Source: Pseudorhizobium banfieldiae (GTDB lineage: Bacteria; Pseudomonadota; Alphaproteobacteria; Rhizobiales; Rhizobiaceae). Taken from it: a stretch of DNA of 64,000 bases. The position numbers and the translations under genes were made by a program. The notes under the pieces are model-generated. The model did not search any database, was not told the DNA's origin, and saw only the letters and a list, made by a program, of their open reading frames with translations. Of the stretch, positions 46,442 to 54,785 are shown in pieces (positions within the stretch are counted from its first letter, which is position 1; each line of letters starts with the position of its first letter). The stretch is taken from positions 1 through 64,000 of the forward strand of contig NZ_FO082821.1 of NCBI RefSeq assembly GCF_000967425.1, written 5' to 3'.

Positions 46442-46472
46442 TTGAGTCTGTACTGGCTACAGAGCCTATCCT
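46442..46472 (+). promoter_or_regulatory. mer operator/promoter 1
   Basis: A -35 TTGAGT and -10 TATCCT are separated by 19 bp, the over-long spacer typical of MerR-controlled promoters. The spacer holds the dyad TCTGTA/TACAGA. Confidence 0.88.
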
Positions 46473-46503
46473 GTTTTCAGTCAGAAATCGAGGATGGTTT
46501 GCG

Positions 46504-46902
46504 ATGAACGAAATTGGTAGCAAGACATTGAATTCTTCGAAGGCGGCCGCCGAACCGGATCGGCGCGAGGGCGGGCTCGCGGCGATAAGCGTTATCGGCG
46601 CTTTTCTGGCATCGGCCTGTTGCATCGTCCCGCTGCTCCTGGTGACACTCGGTGTATCGGGCGCATGGATCGGCAACCTGACGATGCTCGAACCCTATAA
46701 GCCCTATATCGCGGCGGCGACACTCGTGCCGCTCGGGTTTGGCTTCTGGCAGGTCTATTTCAAGCCCAAAGCCGCGTGCGAGCCGGGTTCCTACTGCGCC
46801 CGTCCGCGCTCCGCCATCATCACCAAGACCGCGCTTTGGATCGCAACGATCCTCATCGTGCTCGCCAGCACCATCGGCTGGTGGGCGCCGCTGTTCTATT
46901 GA
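46504..46902 (+). CDS. merT: Mercuric transport protein MerT (copy 1)
   Basis: A 132-residue inner-membrane protein from ATG 46504. Span 1 carries the vicinal pair Cys39-Cys40 (LASACCIVPLLLV). A cytoplasmic loop has Cys92 and Cys98 (ACEPGSYC), and two more spans follow. This is the MerT pattern for passing Hg(II) from MerP to MerA. It begins the merTPFA operon, downstream of promoter 1. Confidence 0.93.
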   Translation: MNEIGSKTLNSSKAAAEPDRREGGLAAISVIGAFLASACCIVPLLLVTLGVSGAWIGNLTMLEPYKPYIAAATLVPLGFGFWQVYFKPKAACEPGSYCARPRSAIITKTALWIATILIVLASTIGWWAPLFY

Positions 46903-46919
46903 AACGAGGAGATAACCAC

Positions 46920-47258
46920 GTGAAATACCTGTCGAAACATCTGGTCGCCGCGGCTGCGCTTGGCTTGAGCGGTACTATTATGCTGCCACTTGCCCTTCCC
47001 GCGTCCGCACAATCCGCGTCGGAAACGGTTACCGTCAAGGAGCTGACGCAGACCTTCGCAATCGAGAACATGTATTGTGCCCTTTGTCCGGTCACCGTGC
47101 GCAAGGCCATGGAAGGCGTTGCGGGCGTGAAGTCGGTCAAGGTGGATTTCGAGGCCAAGACGGCGACGGTTGCCTATGACCCGTCGACCGCGACGGTCGC
47201 GGCCATTGCCGCTGCTTCCACCAATGTTGGCTATCCTGCCAAGGCGATCGGGAGTTGA
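46920..47258 (+). CDS. merP: Periplasmic mercury-binding protein MerP (copy 1)
   Basis: A 112-residue protein from GTG 46920 behind GAGGAGATAACCAC. A signal peptide (about 1-31) precedes a heavy-metal-associated domain with the Hg site MYCALC (Cys53, Cys56) and a ferredoxin-like fold (VKSVKVDFEAKTATVAYDPS). It scavenges Hg(II) in the periplasm for MerT. Confidence 0.93.
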   Translation: MKYLSKHLVAAAALGLSGTIMLPLALPASAQSASETVTVKELTQTFAIENMYCALCPVTVRKAMEGVAGVKSVKVDFEAKTATVAYDPSTATVAAIAAASTNVGYPAKAIGS

Positions 47259-47262
47259 GTCC

Positions 47263-47481
47263 GTGCCTGACCGGTCCATGCTTGGCGTCGGAGTGGTTGG
47301 CGTCTTGATCGCGGCGCTGTGCTGTCTGGTGCCGATCCTGCTGGTGGCGGCAGGTTTGATCGGCGTGGGAGCGCTGACAACAGCGGTCTACGGTCTGGTG
47401 CCAATTCTCATCCTCATCATTGCCGCAGCCGGTTACCTGCTGTGGCGACATCGTTCACACATCGATACCAGGAAACATTAG
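47263..47481 (+). CDS. merF: Mercury transport protein MerF
   Basis: A 72-residue protein from GTG 47263, 4 bp after merP. It has two membrane spans with a vicinal cysteine pair in the first (LIAALCCLVPILLV) and a basic C-terminus (LLWRHRSHIDTRKH). The size and layout match MerF, which moves Hg(II) into the cytoplasm. Confidence 0.85.
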   Translation: MPDRSMLGVGVVGVLIAALCCLVPILLVAAGLIGVGALTTAVYGLVPILILIIAAAGYLLWRHRSHIDTRKH

Positions 47482-47490
47482 GAGATTTTC

Positions 47491-48921
47491 ATGTCTGACT
47501 GCTGTGCGCCCCAAAAAGGCAATGGCCGCTACGATCTTGCGGTGATCGGTGCCGGTTCGGCCGGGTTCTCGGCCGCAATCACGGCCTCTGAGCAGGGGGC
47601 GAATGTCGCCCTGATCGGCCACGGCACGATCGGCGGCACCTGTGTCAATGTCGGCTGCGTACCGTCGAAGACGATGATCCGCGCTGCCGAGGCGCTGCAT
47701 GGTGCACGCGCCGCGCATCGCTTTCCCGGTCTTGCCGGGGAAGCCAACGTCGCTGACTGGGGCCGTTTGGTCGCCGCCAAGGACGACCTGGTGACCACGC
47801 TCAGGCAGAAGAAATATGTCGACCTTCTGCCACAATACAACGGCGTCGCCTATCTGGAAGGGAAAGCGCGCCTGAATGGTCAGGGCGCTCTGATTGTGAA
47901 CGGCGATCCGATCATGGCTGGCAAAATCATCATTGCTACCGGATCAGCGCCGGCCCTGCCGGACATTCCCGGCATTGGGGATGTGCCTTACCTCACCAGC
48001 ACGACCGCGCTCGAGCTTTCCGAGCTGCCGCGTTCGCTGCTGGTGATCGGCGGTGGCTATATCGGCTGTGAACTGGCGCAGATGTTCGCCCGTGCCGGGG
48101 CGGAAGTGACACTTGTAACCCGCCGCCGCCTGTTGCCGGAAGCCGAGCCGGAAATCTCCGCAGCATTGACCGGTTATCTTCGCGACGAGGGCATTACCGT
48201 CCTAACCGGCCTCTCCTATCGCCGGATCGCGCGCACGGACCGCGGTGTCGAACTGACGGTCGCCATCGACGGAGCGGACGAAGTGATCGCGGCCGAGCAG
48301 GTGCTTTTGACCACTGGGCGGTCCCCGAACACCGGCGGTCTTGGCCTTGCCGAGGCGGGAGTTAAGCTATGCGGTAATGGCGGCGTCTTGGTTGATGAGC
48401 GGATGCGCACCTCAAAGCCTGGCGTCTATGCGGCAGGTGATGTCACCGGTCGCGACCAGTTCGTCTATATGGCAGCCTATGGCGCCAAGCTCGCTGCCCA
48501 AAACGCACTGAACGGTGACAGCCTTGTCTATGACAATGCGGCCATGCCGTGGGTGACGTTCACCGATCCGCAGGTCGCGGGCGTCGGCCTGACCGAACAG
48601 GCGGCTCGCGACGCCGGCTTCGAGACCAAGACTTCGATCGTATCTCTTGACCAGGTGCCGAGGGCGCTGGCCGCGCGCGACACGCGCGGGCTCATCAAAC
48701 TGGTTGCCGACGCCAAAAGCGACCGATTGCTTGGTGGACAGATCCTCGCGCCCGAGGGCGCCGACAGCATCCAGACGGTGGTGTTGGCCATCAAGCACGG
48801 CATGACGGCGAAGGCGCTCGGCGAGACAATCTTCCCTTATCTCACCACGGTCGAAGGGTTGAAACTGGCGGCGCAGGGCTTCGGCAAGGACGTGGCGAAG
48901 CTGTCATGCTGCGCCGGATAG
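47491..48921 (+). CDS. merA: Mercuric reductase MerA
   Basis: A 476-residue flavoprotein that reduces Hg(II) to Hg(0) with NADPH. FAD-binding motif VIGAGSAGFSAAI is followed by redox GGTCVNVGCVPSK (Cys51, Cys56), an NADPH motif VIGGGYIGCELA and the dimer domain. The C-terminal pair Cys473-Cys474 (LSCCAG) delivers mercury. The N-terminal NmerA metal-binding domain is absent, but a Cys4-Cys5 pair is present. It lies 9 bp after merF. Confidence 0.95.
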   Translation: MSDCCAPQKGNGRYDLAVIGAGSAGFSAAITASEQGANVALIGHGTIGGTCVNVGCVPSKTMIRAAEALHGARAAHRFPGLAGEANVADWGRLVAAKDDLVTTLRQKKYVDLLPQYNGVAYLEGKARLNGQGALIVNGDPIMAGKIIIATGSAPALPDIPGIGDVPYLTSTTALELSELPRSLLVIGGGYIGCELAQMFARAGAEVTLVTRRRLLPEAEPEISAALTGYLRDEGITVLTGLSYRRIARTDRGVELTVAIDGADEVIAAEQVLLTTGRSPNTGGLGLAEAGVKLCGNGGVLVDERMRTSKPGVYAAGDVTGRDQFVYMAAYGAKLAAQNALNGDSLVYDNAAMPWVTFTDPQVAGVGLTEQAARDAGFETKTSIVSLDQVPRALAARDTRGLIKLVADAKSDRLLGGQILAPEGADSIQTVVLAIKHGMTAKALGETIFPYLTTVEGLKLAAQGFGKDVAKLSCCAG

Positions 48922-48930
48922 GAGGCTTCG

Positions 48931-49191
48931 ATGGAACCTTCGAACGGATACGGCCTTGCGGGATTGCTCGCGGCTAAGATCGTCTGCTGCGGCGCGATTG
49001 TACTGGCAGCAACAGGCGCGATCAGCTTTGCCGGCCTTGCCAGTTGGCTGGTCGGCGGCGGCTACTTCTGGCTGGCAGCGGCCGTCTTGGCCATTGTCGG
49101 AATCTACTTGTGGCGGCACCGCGCGCGGGCAAATGGCAAGACCGACGGCAAAGGCCCCGTCGGTCAACCGATATACGGTCGGCGCAAGTAG
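48931..49191 (+). CDS. Small cysteine-pair membrane protein of the mer operon
   Basis: An 86-residue protein 9 bp after merA, behind TAGGAGGCTTCG. It has two spans; the first carries a vicinal pair (AAKIVCCGAIVLAATGAISF) as in MerF/MerT. The C-terminus is basic (YLWRHRARANGKTDGK). It looks like a further small mercury transporter or MerF/MerH-like protein; the exact family is not decided. Confidence 0.68.
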   Translation: MEPSNGYGLAGLLAAKIVCCGAIVLAATGAISFAGLASWLVGGGYFWLAAAVLAIVGIYLWRHRARANGKTDGKGPVGQPIYGRRK

Positions 49192-49321
49192 TTCTGCTCA
49201 AAAGCGTCGCCGGAGGTCATGTTGAGAAGGGTATTATTGCAGGCAGGGCGTTGCAAACCTTGCTGTGGGGGTTAGGTTTTTTGTCAGGGGGAAAAGTAGT
49301 CTTTTAGGAGAGGAGAATTGC

Positions 49322-50677
49322 ATGAGCGATAACAAAAGCTTCGATCTGATCGTGATCGGAGGTGGGACGGGTGGAAATGGTGTCGCCCGGATGGCCGCTG
49401 ACGCTGGCTGGAAGGTCGCCAGCATCGACGCCCTTCCTTTCGGCGGCACCTGTGCATTGCGAGGCTGCGATCCCAAAAAGATGCTGATCGCCGTGACTGA
49501 GGGCATTGACTGGGCCCGCAACTTGAGCGGCAAGGGGCTGGAAGCACAGACATCCGTCGACTGGGCGGACATGATCGCCTTCAAGCGCACGTTCACCGAC
49601 GCGATGCCTGGTCGCATCGAGGGCGGGCTGGAGAAAGCCGGTATCACCGTGTTGCATGGCGAGGCACGCTTCACCGGGCGAGACAAGATCGAGGTGAATG
49701 GCGAGATCTTGTCGTCCCGGAACTTTCATATCGCCACCGGCGCTCGGCCAATGACGCTGAATATCCCCGGCGAGGAGTTGCTGGCGACTAGCACCGACTT
49801 TCTCGAGCTGCCCGAACGGCCGGACCGGGTCGTGTTCGTCGGCGGCGGATTCATTGCGATGGAATTTGCCCATATCTCCAAACGCGCAGGGGCGCGGGAA
49901 GTCACGGTTCTGGAGATGATGGAGCGACCGCTGGGCAATTTCGACCCCGACCTGGTCGGTATCCTTTCCGAGGCGACCGCCGATCTGGGGATTGACCTGC
50001 GGACCGAGGCCAAGGTTCTGAAGATCGAGAAAGACGGGTCGGATTTCACCGTTACCTATAAGACGCCGGAAGGAAAGCAGACGATCAATTGTGATCTGGT
50101 GGTTCATGCCACCGGGCGCGTGCCCAACATCGAGCATCTCAACCTGGAGGCCGCGGGCGTGGAATACGGCCGCAAAGGCATCAAGGTCAGCCCCTACATG
50201 CGGACCACAAATTCCGCCATTTTTGCAGCCGGCGACTGTGCCGACAGTGGGCCTAATCTGACCCCGGTTTCGGCCAACGAAGGCCGGATTGCAGGCAAGA
50301 ACCTGCTCGCAGGAAAGGATGAGCGCGCGGTCAGTTATCCCCCGATCCCAAGCGTTGTCTTCACGCTGCCGCAGCTTTCCTCGGTCGGCCTGTCCGAAGC
50401 CGCAGCACGCGACAAGGGGCTGGCCTTTGACACGCATTTCGAAAAGACCGCCGGCTGGTACTCGTCGCTGCGGGTCGGGGCGCGCTACAGTGCCTACAAG
50501 GTTCTGGTCGAGAACGGGACCGGCCATATTCTTGGTGCACATCTGATCGGCCCCGGAGCGGAGGAACAAATCAATCTCTTTGCCATGGCTATGGGCGCAG
50601 GGCTGACCGCGAACAGGATCAAGGGCATCATCTTCGCCTATCCCAGCTATGCGTCGGACATCAGTTCGATGGTGTAG
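49322..50677 (+). CDS. NAD(P)/FAD-dependent disulfide reductase of the mer region
   Basis: A 451-residue protein from ATG 49322 behind TAGGAGAGGAGAATTGC. FAD motif VIGGGTGGNGVARMAADAGW precedes the redox pair GGTCALRGCDPKK (Cys44, Cys49). An NAD(P) motif VFVGGGFIAMEFAHI and the FAD-contact AAGDCADSG follow. It lacks a C-terminal cysteine pair, so it is not a second MerA. It belongs to the glutathione reductase/dihydrolipoamide dehydrogenase superfamily and may restore thiols under mercury stress (inferred). A 130-bp gap separates it from the mer genes. Confidence 0.85.
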   Translation: MSDNKSFDLIVIGGGTGGNGVARMAADAGWKVASIDALPFGGTCALRGCDPKKMLIAVTEGIDWARNLSGKGLEAQTSVDWADMIAFKRTFTDAMPGRIEGGLEKAGITVLHGEARFTGRDKIEVNGEILSSRNFHIATGARPMTLNIPGEELLATSTDFLELPERPDRVVFVGGGFIAMEFAHISKRAGAREVTVLEMMERPLGNFDPDLVGILSEATADLGIDLRTEAKVLKIEKDGSDFTVTYKTPEGKQTINCDLVVHATGRVPNIEHLNLEAAGVEYGRKGIKVSPYMRTTNSAIFAAGDCADSGPNLTPVSANEGRIAGKNLLAGKDERAVSYPPIPSVVFTLPQLSSVGLSEAAARDKGLAFDTHFEKTAGWYSSLRVGARYSAYKVLVENGTGHILGAHLIGPGAEEQINLFAMAMGAGLTANRIKGIIFAYPSYASDISSMV

Positions 50678-50896
50678 CTGATGCGGCAAGGCTGGCATTT
50701 CGATTGCGGGCGTCTCTGAAAACGCTCGACGCGACGGGGAGCAGAGTTTGGGAGGCGCCCCACCGGCAGACACACGATCGTTTCGAACGGCCAACGGCCT
50801 TACCATCGAGGACAGCATGAGCAAAGGAATGTCCCCCAGTCAGCGATTCCCGACGGTCGAGCGTCTTAGTCCTGCCCGTTCAGCAGGATTACGCCC

Positions 50897-51562
50897 ATGA
50901 CCAAGCGCCGGGTCTGTGATTCCGAGGCACCCTACGGCGATCCGGGCATGCATCTCGGCCGCCTCGCACTCGGTCTCTCCGACAGCGCCGCTGCGTCGAC
51001 CGACGCGCGTGCGGTGATCCGCGATATCGGACGGTTGCTGTCCGCGGCAACGCTTCGCGTCGATCGCATCTTTGTGAGCGCGCAGCCGCTGCATCCGGCC
51101 TTCCGTGCCCGGACCTATCTCTGGCTTGCCGACGACGACAGAGTTCGTGTCATCGATTGGCCGCATGGTCTGAAGAACCGACCGGGCTATCTCGCTTCCC
51201 CGGATCATCATGTGCACACGACGCGCACGGAGCTCCGCGTTCCTCGCCTGCAGGACGTCCGAGCGTTTCGGTGCGACCTCTACGGCGAACTTAGGGCTGA
51301 CGGCTTTACCGACTATCTTATCGTTCCGCTGCGCTTCGGTGATGGCACGATCAATACTCTCTCCATCGCGACACGCCGGCGGAACGGCTTTCCGGAGGTG
51401 GCTTTGGAGGGTTTTCGGCGGCTGGTCGGTCTTCTGACCGTGATACTGGAGCGCCTGGTCGCGCTCGAAAACATCGATATTACCCTGAGGACCTATCTCG
51501 GCGGGGCATCCGGCACCCGGCGGAGCGTCGGGCGACCCGGCGCCGTAACGATCCGGCGATAG
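50897..51562 (+). pseudogene. Truncated sensor domain of an adenylate/guanylate cyclase
   Basis: 221 residues resembling the N-terminal GAF-like region of rhizobial class III cyclases ([57 protein letters not shown]). Family members continue into a cyclase domain. Here the match ends near 51500 and the last 20 or so residues are antisense to the convergent hisI. It is probably a fragment left when the hisI module was inserted. A functional stand-alone sensor cannot be excluded. Confidence 0.65.
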
Positions 51563-51909
51563 AAGCAACTCGCCCGGCCGGTATGGCAACATCCGCCGTC
51601 TCCGCCAGCGCGCACCTTGAGCCACACCGCGTCCTGATCACAATCGATGCGCAGTTCCTCGACCTGCTGGACTTGCCCACTCGTCGCGCCCTTATGCCAA
51701 AGACACTTGCGGGACCGGCTCCAGTACCAGGCCTGACCGGTCTCGATCGTCTTTTCCAGCGCCTCCGCATTCATCCACGCCAGCATTAGCACCACACCGT
51801 TCGCCGCATCCGTGGCGACTGCAGGAATGAGCCCATCCGCGTTGAATTGCGGCGTCAGAATGGAGTTTTCTTCGATCGTTTCCGCGAGGTCCGCGGCCGG
51901 CGTGGTCAT
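51493..51909 (-). CDS. hisI: Phosphoribosyl-AMP cyclohydrolase HisI
   Basis: A 138-residue protein from ATG 51909. Conserved blocks are [40 protein letters not shown], and the metal site [10 protein letters not shown] with [14 protein letters not shown] (zinc cysteines 90, 108, 115). It opens the purine ring in histidine synthesis and needs Zn/Mg. It is an odd passenger for a mercury transposon and sits 55 bp after a MerF-like gene behind a MerR-type promoter. A metal-stress back-up copy is the likely role (inferred). Confidence 0.92.
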   Translation of the reverse strand: MTTPAADLAETIEENSILTPQFNADGLIPAVATDAANGVVLMLAWMNAEALEKTIETGQAWYWSRSRKCLWHKGATSGQVQQVEELRIDCDQDAVWLKVRAGGDGGCCHTGRASCFYRRIVTAPGRPTLRRVPDAPPR

Positions 51910-51964
51910 GGGCAAGGGCGTATCTCCGAGTGTACGGGGTATTTCGCGATTGGAGTGTGCCGGC

Positions 51965-52258
51965 TCAAAGGATGGTTGGTGGTTGGCGGCTGCCGGGCCG
52001 TGCTTTGGGCTCGTCACATGTGCATGTCGGGGAGGCATCTTCCCGACGAGATGAAGCCCGGCGCCAGCGCATGAGGGCATAGCCGGCGGCTCCAGCCAGG
52101 AGTGTCAGCACACCCCCTATCACGAGACCTTGCCCGCTGAACCAGCCCAAAACGCCGCCCACCGCCGAGCCGATGACTACCGGTCCAAGGCAGCAAAGCG
52201 CGACTAAAGGCGCGATGATGATCGCGGTCACGATGCCGGCGGTCGGTTTGTCGTCCAA
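51965..52258 (-). CDS. MerF-like small membrane protein, TTG start
   Basis: A 97-residue protein from TTG 52258 with GGAG 6 bp upstream. It has two spans; the first carries a vicinal cysteine pair ([20 protein letters not shown]), the second reads [16 protein letters not shown]. The tail is basic with a CTC motif ([10 protein letters not shown]). It resembles MerF-type metal transporters but is read in the opposite direction, under its own MerR-type promoter, and is followed by hisI. Confidence 0.72.
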   Translation of the reverse strand: MDDKPTAGIVTAIIIAPLVALCCLGPVVIGSAVGGVLGWFSGQGLVIGGVLTLLAGAAGYALMRWRRASSRREDASPTCTCDEPKARPGSRQPPTIL

Positions 52259-52367
52259 GGCGCTCTCCGTTCTGATCGCAGATCCATAGCATCGCTGCGG
52301 CGCGGTCCATTAATCACAAGCACGACCGCGTCGGGTATCCCGATGACGCGATCGCTGCCAAAGAGAT

Positions 52368-52398
52368 TCGTTACACCCTGTACTCGGTACAGGGTCAA
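52368..52398 (-). promoter_or_regulatory. MerR-family promoter driving the MerF-like gene and hisI
   Basis: On the minus strand a -35 TTGACC and a -10 TAACGA lie 19 bp apart around a perfect dyad (52375-52395; arms ACCCTGTAC and GTACAGGGT, centre CGA). The 19-bp spacer is the hallmark of MerR-family control. The dyad differs from the two mer operators here and recalls the ACCCT...AGGGT sites of Cd/Zn/Pb-type regulators (from memory). Confidence 0.82.
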
Positions 52399-52572
52399 GA
52401 CAAAATCTTGATCGCTTGGCCACGTAGGCACTGCGGAAACAGAGATTGGTAGCGCCACGGTTCATGATGCTTGAAAACCCCAGCTACGGTCTTCAGACGA
52501 CAGCGACTGCTCAACGGGTTCCACTTTCCAACGCCCTCACAGAAGCGTGATCGCAAATCGTTGAAATCCCCC

Positions 52573-52603
52573 TTGAGTCTGTAGTGACTACAAGGCGTAG
52601 GCT
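52573..52603 (+). promoter_or_regulatory. mer operator/promoter 2
   Basis: TTGAGT and TAGGCT are 19 bp apart. The sequence TTGAGTCTGTA is shared with operator 1 and is followed by a dyad TGTAG/CTACA. It would put merT/merP copy 2 under the same MerR. Confidence 0.83.
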
Positions 52604-52645
52604 ACTTCGCAAATCGCTGTTCAACGATGCAGAAAGTGAGCAATT

Positions 52646-53068
52646 ATGGAGGCATCATCAGGTCTCAAAGGATCCCGAACGTCGGCGACCGCCGCCATCC
52701 ACGTGACATCGGAACACCAGCGGGGCGGACGCCAGCAACTGCTCGCCGCCGGCGGCATTCTCGGGGCGATCGCCGTCTCGAGTTGCTGCGTCATCCCGTT
52801 TGCCCTGTTCACCGTGGGCATCGGCGGAGCCTGGATCAGCAACCTCACCGCCCTCGAACCGTATCAACCGATTTTTGCCGCCATGACGTTCGGTATCCTC
52901 GGCTACGGGTTCTATCTCGTCTATCGCGAGCCAAAGGTCGCCTGCGCTGAGGGCTCCTATTGCGCCCAGCCCAAGTCGGGACGGATCGCCAAAGCCGGCC
53001 TCTGGGTTGCCACCGTCCTCGTCATCGTCGGACTAGGGTTCCCGAGACTTGCGCCCCTGTTCCTCTAA
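52646..53068 (+). CDS. merT: Mercuric transport protein MerT (copy 2)
   Basis: A 140-residue MerT with a longer N-terminus. Span 1 carries a cysteine pair (AIAVSSCCVIPFALFTV), and the loop has ACAEGSYC. The protein ends RLAPLFL. It has clearly diverged from copy 1 and is led by its own mer-type promoter. Confidence 0.92.
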   Translation: MEASSGLKGSRTSATAAIHVTSEHQRGGRQQLLAAGGILGAIAVSSCCVIPFALFTVGIGGAWISNLTALEPYQPIFAAMTFGILGYGFYLVYREPKVACAEGSYCAQPKSGRIAKAGLWVATVLVIVGLGFPRLAPLFL

Positions 53069-53087
53069 GCCAAAGGAGAATGATCCC

Positions 53088-53381
53088 ATGATCCGCCCTG
53101 TCGCAGTTGCCGTTCTCCTCGCTCTGCTTTCCCCGCTCGCCGCCGTGGCCGGCGAGAAGACTGTTATACTGAACGTTGACAACGCCACCTGCGCGCTCTG
53201 CGCCCCCATCGTCAAAACGGCCCTCTCTCGTGTCTCGGGTGTCACAGCGGTCCAGGTAAAGGAAGCCGACGCAATGTCGGGTGCTGTCGCCACGGTCTCT
53301 TTCGATGACGCAGTCACCGGCGTACCGACCCTCATTGCTGCGACGACCAACGCCGGCTATCCGTCGCATGTGGCGCAATAG
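53088..53381 (+). CDS. merP: Periplasmic mercury-binding protein MerP (copy 2)
   Basis: A 97-residue protein from ATG 53088 behind AAAGGAGAATGATCCC. It has a signal peptide (about 1-20) and a heavy-metal-associated domain with DNATCALCAPIVK and TNAGYPSHVAQ. It follows merT copy 2 by 19 bp. Confidence 0.92.
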   Translation: MIRPVAVAVLLALLSPLAAVAGEKTVILNVDNATCALCAPIVKTALSRVSGVTAVQVKEADAMSGAVATVSFDDAVTGVPTLIAATTNAGYPSHVAQ

Positions 53382-53532
53382 CCGCCGGCTGATTGGCGGC
53401 GGCGGGCGGAGAGCGGTATCACCTCTCTTCGCTGCTCCACATCGGCACGCTGCTGCCTCAAAGGGTGAACGGCGCCGTCGAAAATATCCACCCGGCGGGT
53501 GCGAAGTTGCAGGTGTGTAGGAGACTGCAGCT

Positions 53533-53931
53533 TTGGCCGCGAACACCATCGAGCAAAGTACCTTTTGGAAACGGCACCTGGACAAATTCGGGGCCGCCGG
53601 ATCGGTCTTCGCGGCGCTCTGCTGCCTCGGTTCCCCGGTACTCCTTTCGATTGTATCGGCCGTCGGGCTTGGCTTCATCAAAAGAGATGCGATCCTGTTC
53701 CCATTGTTAGCAGCGTTTCTGGCCGTCACCCTACTCGGGCTATATCTTGGAACACGCAGCCATCATCAACCGTGGGCTCTCATCATCGGGGGGCTCAGTA
53801 CGCTGGCGATAGCGGTCGTGTTTCTCGGTCTCATGCCAAGCCTTGTCCTGGCCTACGTCGGCATCTCTGGTTTGATCGCCGCCAGTTTTCTCAATGTCTG
53901 GCTCAGAGTACGCCAGCTAAGGAGCCGGTAA
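53533..53931 (+). CDS. merC: MerC-family mercury transporter, TTG start
   Basis: A 132-residue protein with four spans; TTG 53533 lies behind TAGGAGACTGCAGCT. Span 1 has the cysteine pair VFAALCCLGSPVLLS, and IKRDAILFPLLAAFLAV with further spans follows. MerC proteins import Hg(II) independently of MerP. A hairpin near 53383-53405 may separate it from merTP copy 2. Confidence 0.75.
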   Translation: MAANTIEQSTFWKRHLDKFGAAGSVFAALCCLGSPVLLSIVSAVGLGFIKRDAILFPLLAAFLAVTLLGLYLGTRSHHQPWALIIGGLSTLAIAVVFLGLMPSLVLAYVGISGLIAASFLNVWLRVRQLRSR

Positions 53932-54063
53932 CACCGAAACAATCAGTTCGCTTTTGGCGAACGGGAGACGATGTAGGCGTATCTCTGGTCATGGAGCCGG
54001 CGTTGCCCGGCGATCAACCGGCGTTCCGGTTCTCGCTCGATGTCATCGGGACCTTTATCGGGC

Positions 54064-54690
54064 TCAACGATTTGGCTCGCGAGCGACGATAGCGTTGCGG
54101 TTACGTTGCACGATATCGGAGACGGTGTTCTTGCTGAGCCCAAGTTCGCGACCAATGAGCCGATAGCTGCGGCCTTCAGCAACGAGCGCCAGAACTCGCG
54201 GAGCCAGACGGTCCGACTTCGGGCGCTGCCCCCGCTGTCGACCGAGTTTCTTGCCGCGCGCTTTGGCAACGGCCAAGCCCGATTTGACCCGTTCGCTGAT
54301 AAGATCGCGTTCGAATTCAGCGATACCGGAGAGGAAAGTCGCCAGCATACGGCCATGAGGAGATGACAGATCGAAGGTCATGCCGTTCATGGCGATGACT
54401 GAGACCTTCCAGCTTTCCAGCTCGCGCAACGTGTTGAGGAGATCGATCGTCGAGCGTCCCCAGCGGGAGAGTTCTGTGACCAGGATGGCGTCGATATGTC
54501 TGGCCTGAGCGAGCGCCATGATCTTCTTGCGCTCGGCCCGGTCCAGCTTCACGCCCGAGCCCGTCTCTTTATATATGCCGGCAATTTTATATCCGGCACG
54601 TCCGGCGAAGGCGGTCAGATCTCGCTCCTGTCGTTCGCAGGACTGATCAGCCGTCGAAACCCGGCAATAGATGGCCACGCGCTGTCCCAA
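54064..54690 (-). CDS. tnpR: Transposon resolvase TnpR (serine recombinase)
   Basis: A 208-residue resolvase. Catalytic YCRVSTADQ holds Ser12. LVTELSRWGRSTIDLLNTLR and FLSGIAEFERDLISERVKSG continue the catalytic domain. The C-terminal helix-turn-helix is SYRLIGRELGLSKNTVSDIV. It is divergent from tnpA, with the res region in the 95-bp gap, and would resolve transposition cointegrates. Confidence 0.94.
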   Translation of the reverse strand: MGQRVAIYCRVSTADQSCERQERDLTAFAGRAGYKIAGIYKETGSGVKLDRAERKKIMALAQARHIDAILVTELSRWGRSTIDLLNTLRELESWKVSVIAMNGMTFDLSSPHGRMLATFLSGIAEFERDLISERVKSGLAVAKARGKKLGRQRGQRPKSDRLAPRVLALVAEGRSYRLIGRELGLSKNTVSDIVQRNRNAIVAREPNR

Positions 54691-54743
54691 TTGAACCCTC
54701 TTGGTTTTGTGGCTCGCAAAGCCTTGATTTGCATGGGGCGATT

Positions 54744-54779
54744 GTTGTCCAAAACAGACTGTACTTCAACAGGGACAAC
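54744..54779. promoter_or_regulatory. Part of the likely res site between tnpR and tnpA
   Basis: GTTGTCC and GGACAAC form an inverted pair (54744-54750 and 54773-54779) in the short divergent gap where Tn3-family res sites lie. Confidence 0.5.
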
Positions 54780-54785
54780 GCGCGC

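Larger units (their letters stand above)
52259..52645. other. Divergent regulatory region inside the transposon
   Basis: 387 bp without genes. It contains two MerR-type promoters pointing away from each other: 52368-52398 (minus, toward the MerF-like gene and hisI) and 52573-52603 (plus, toward merT copy 2). Confidence 0.7.

Noticed and set aside
49304..50824. A 506-codon open frame on the minus strand
   Set aside because: It is antisense to the clear flavoprotein reductase gene, has no recognisable motif and follows from GC-rich codon bias.
50817..50900. A 27-codon frame overlapping the start of the cyclase fragment
   Set aside because: The ribosome site is poor and the peptide has no features; it may be a leader peptide but cannot be supported.
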